The translations under genes were made by a program, and so were the position numbers. Below are positions 15,675-18,003 of a stretch of DNA of 18,003 nucleotides, piece after piece. Within the stretch, counting starts at the first letter, position 1. Every line of letters starts with the position of its first letter. Under the pieces are notes generated by a model. It did no database searches. It was not told where the DNA came from and saw only the letters and a program-made list of their open reading frames with translations. The stretch lies in the NCBI GenBank assembly GCA_015487985.1, contig WFOP01000304.1, forward strand, positions 1 to 18,003, read 5' to 3'. Origin of the DNA: Hyphomicrobiales bacterium (GTDB taxonomy: Bacteria > Pseudomonadota > Alphaproteobacteria > Rhizobiales > Devosiaceae).

Positions 15675-16070
15675 TTATTCCTCTTCCGACAAGTCCCGAC
15701 TTACATGTTCTGATCTTAAAATTGCATTGATTCGATCTGCTTCTGCAAATGTATCATCAACAAAAAATCTGAGGGAAGGCGCATATTTAAGCGAGAGTTG
15801 AGAAGATATGCCACCGCGCACATATTTCTTGTGGCGATTAAGCGCCTCTACCACCTGCTCGGCATTGTCGCCACCAAGGGGCATAATATAAACATTTGCC
15901 AGTTTCAGATCCGGCGTCATGCGCACTTCAGGTACCGTAATCATTGCCCCTTCAAGGGCAGGATCCTGCACTTCACCGCGCACCAAAAAGGCGGAAAGAG
16001 CATGGCGCACCAATTCTCCAACCCGCAACATCCGTTGAGAGGGCGCGCTGGTTTTTGCTTTTCTGTTCAT
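15675..16070 (-). CDS. rbfA: 30S ribosome-binding factor RbfA
   Basis: A 131-residue KH-type protein that binds the 30S subunit and helps 16S rRNA maturation, notably in the cold. SQRMLRVGELVRHALSAFL is the family start; VRMTPDLKLANVYIMPLGG and LSLKYAPSLRFFVDDTFAEADRINAIL are the conserved core, and the length is normal. I chose ATG 16070, 37 bases after the infB stop; a GTG at 16133 would overlap infB by 26 bases and add 21 unconserved residues. No clear ribosome binding site is seen. The order infB-rbfA is conserved across bacteria. Its stop is one base from the next start. Confidence 0.95.
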   Translation of the reverse strand: MNRKAKTSAPSQRMLRVGELVRHALSAFLVRGEVQDPALEGAMITVPEVRMTPDLKLANVYIMPLGGDNAEQVVEALNRHKKYVRGGISSQLSLKYAPSLRFFVDDTFAEADRINAILRSEHVSRDLSEEE

Positions 16071-16107
16071 ATCAACAACCGATAATAACGATAAGAAATG
16101 GCCCGTT

Positions 16108-18003
16108 TTACAGCTTGCGCTCGATTTCCTCACGACGGAAACATTCGATCACATCTCCGGCGCGCATATCCTGATAATTCTCAAATGCCATCCCGCACTC
16201 CTGACCGGACTGAACGTCCTTCACTTCGTCCTTGAAACGTTTCAGGGTTGAGAGTTTGCCTTCGTGAATAACAACATCATCGCGAATAAGACGCACCCCG
16301 GCGCCACGCTCCACCGTCCCGTCAGTAACGCGACACCCGGCCACTTTACCCACTTTGGAAATATGGAACACTTCAAGAATTTCAGCATTACCCAGAAATG
16401 TTTCGCGCACTTCAGGGGAGAGCATACCGGACATGGCGTCTTTAACGTCATCCACCAGATCATAGATCACATCATAATAACGCACCTCGACACCGTCACT
16501 TCTTGAAAGCTCACGGGCCTGACGGTTTGCGCGCACATTAAAGCCAACGATAACTGCGCCTGAGGCCTTGGCCAGAATAATATCACTCTCGGTGATCCCG
16601 CCCGCACCGGCCAAAAGAACCTGAGCCGATACTTCATCGGTTGAGAGTTTTTCGAGCGCTGAAACAATGGCTTCCACAGACCCCTGCACATCGGCTTTAA
16701 CAACCAGCGGCACCCGGGAAATTTCCGAAGTCTTGATTTGGCTCATCATCTGTTCAAGGGAGGTGATCCCGGAGCCTCCGATTTTTTCACGGGTTGCCCG
16801 CTGGCGATATTCAGTGATTTCGCGGGCATGGGCCTCGCTTTCAACCACGGCAAAAATATCCCCTGCATCAGGCACCCCGGTAAAACCGAGAACTTCAACC
16901 GGGGTTGAGGGACCGGCGGTTTTTACCTGCTCGCCCTTGTCATTGATGAGGGCACGAACGCGAGCGGATTCTGAGCCGGCCACAACAATGTCCCCCACAT
17001 TAAGCTGACCGCGCTGAACCAGAACGGTTGCAACTGCACCGCGCCCCTTATCCAGCTTGGCCTCGATTACAATACCCTTGGCCCGGCCTGCAGGGTTTGC
17101 CTTGAGTTCAAGAAGCTCCGCCTGAAGCATGATGGTCTCGAGCAATTTATCCAGATTGGTGCCCTCCATGGCGGACACTTCCACATCCAGAATGTCCCCG
17201 CCCATGCTTTCGACAAACACTTCATGTTGAAGCAATTCGGTGCGCACCCGGTTTGGATCCGCCGCCTGTTTGTCAATTTTGTTGATGGCCACAATGATGG
17301 GCACTTCAGCGGCCTTGGCATGTTTGATGGATTCAATGGTCTGGGGCATAACCCCATCATCTGCCGCCACCACAAGAATGGCGATATCCGTTGCCTGCGC
17401 ACCACGGGCACGCATGGAGGTAAAAGCCTCATGGCCCGGTGTATCAAGGAAGGTAATCAGTGAACCGTTTTTTTCAACCTGATAGGCCCCGATATGCTGG
17501 GTGATCCCGCCGGCTTCACCCGACACCACATTGGCATCGCGGATAGCATCAAGCAAAGAGGTTTTGCCGTGATCCACGTGGCCCATAATGGTCACCACCG
17601 GAGAGCGGGGTTCCTGACCGGTTTCATCCTTGTCTTCGCCCACGTCAAACAGGCCCTCTTCCACATCGGATTCAGCAACGCGCTTTACGGTATGACCCAG
17701 TTCAGTGGCAATCAATTCCGCCGTATCAGTATCAAGTATGTCGTTGATGGTGGCCATCTGACCCTGTTCCATCAACAGTTTGATAACATCAACCGCCCGT
17801 TCAGCCATACGGTTGGCCAAATCAGCAACAGTAATTGCTTCTGGAATTGTCACTTCGCGCGAAATCTTGGGCTGGGCCTCACGCGGCTTGCCACGCTGTT
17901 TGTCCCGACGGCGACGGGTTGCCGCCAATGATGGCCCGCGCCGTTCATTTGGATTAAGCGCCGAAGTCACCGTCAGCCGGGTGCGGTTTCTATTGGCATC
18001 GCC
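16108..18003 (-). CDS. infB: Translation initiation factor IF-2 (5' part outside the window)
   Basis: 631 residues of a GTPase that brings initiator fMet-tRNA to the 30S subunit and promotes subunit joining. The reading frame is open to the right edge, with no start signal: a GTG at 17970 (MTSALN if translated) has no ribosome binding site, and the conserved linker continues before it (residues [11 protein letters not shown]), so this is the C-terminal two thirds of the protein. The IF2 N-terminal domain is [21 protein letters not shown] motifs: GHVDHGKT (G1), [12 protein letters not shown] (G2), DTPGHEAF (G3), NKID (G4). Domains II, III and IV follow to a normal C-terminus. It heads the infB-rbfA part of the translation operon. 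Confidence 0.97.
   Translation of the reverse strand, partial: GDANRNRTRLTVTSALNPNERRGPSLAATRRRRDKQRGKPREAQPKISREVTIPEAITVADLANRMAERAVDVIKLLMEQGQMATINDILDTDTAELIATELGHTVKRVAESDVEEGLFDVGEDKDETGQEPRSPVVTIMGHVDHGKTSLLDAIRDANVVSGEAGGITQHIGAYQVEKNGSLITFLDTPGHEAFTSMRARGAQATDIAILVVAADDGVMPQTIESIKHAKAAEVPIIVAINKIDKQAADPNRVRTELLQHEVFVESMGGDILDVEVSAMEGTNLDKLLETIMLQAELLELKANPAGRAKGIVIEAKLDKGRGAVATVLVQRGQLNVGDIVVAGSESARVRALINDKGEQVKTAGPSTPVEVLGFTGVPDAGDIFAVVESEAHAREITEYRQRATREKIGGSGITSLEQMMSQIKTSEISRVPLVVKADVQGSVEAIVSALEKLSTDEVSAQVLLAGAGGITESDIILAKASGAVIVGFNVRANRQARELSRSDGVEVRYYDVIYDLVDDVKDAMSGMLSPEVRETFLGNAEILEVFHISKVGKVAGCRVTDGTVERGAGVRLIRDDVVIHEGKLSTLKRFKDEVKDVQSGQECGMAFENYQDMRAGDVIECFRREEIERKL

Noticed and set aside
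16071..16133. GTG start for rbfA at 16133
   Set aside because: It overlaps the infB end and adds residues not seen in the family.

Overview
This window holds core chromosomal genes of an alphaproteobacterium, most likely a member of the Hyphomicrobiales (Rhizobiales). The evidence is the Fur-family regulator Irr next to fabA-fabB, an Fpg with a C-x4-C first zinc pair, the ubiE-ubiB-dut block beside fpg and rpsT, and the block infB-rbfA-...-truB-rpsO-pnp. Base composition looks moderate (about half GC by eye), so a marine or otherwise lower-GC member is possible. That placement is inference. No tRNA, rRNA, insertion sequence, prophage or CRISPR array was seen.

Layout. Positions 1-308 are intergenic, with the rpsT terminator and several small inverted repeats; if the usual order holds, dnaA lies just off the left edge. 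rpsT and fpg run on the minus strand, with a strong sigma70-type promoter between them. A tight plus-strand cluster follows: ubiE, ubiB, dut, a DUF2259-like secreted protein, and a MoeB/ThiF-type adenylyltransferase. It serves ubiquinone synthesis, nucleotide sanitation and sulfur-carrier activation. fabB and fabA (minus) make unsaturated fatty acids and are divergent from irr (plus, iron/heme response). A secreted SH3 protein (minus) is divergent from a D-2-hydroxyacid dehydrogenase (plus).

From about 10.4 kb to the right edge everything is on the minus strand and belongs to the translation/RNA-decay block: infB (5' end cut by the window), rbfA, a 170-residue protein of unknown function coupled to rbfA, a YcxB-like membrane protein, truB, rpsO and pnp. 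pnp ends at a good intrinsic terminator.

This is mainly a housekeeping region and no clear new multi-gene system is visible. The points most worth a second look are: a hydroxyacid dehydrogenase whose expected catalytic Glu is Arg; two unfamiliar genes between rbfA and truB; a palindromic operator-like site between fabA and irr; hairpins in the rpsO-pnp spacer that resemble sites of PNPase autocontrol; and unusual residues in dUTPase motif 5.
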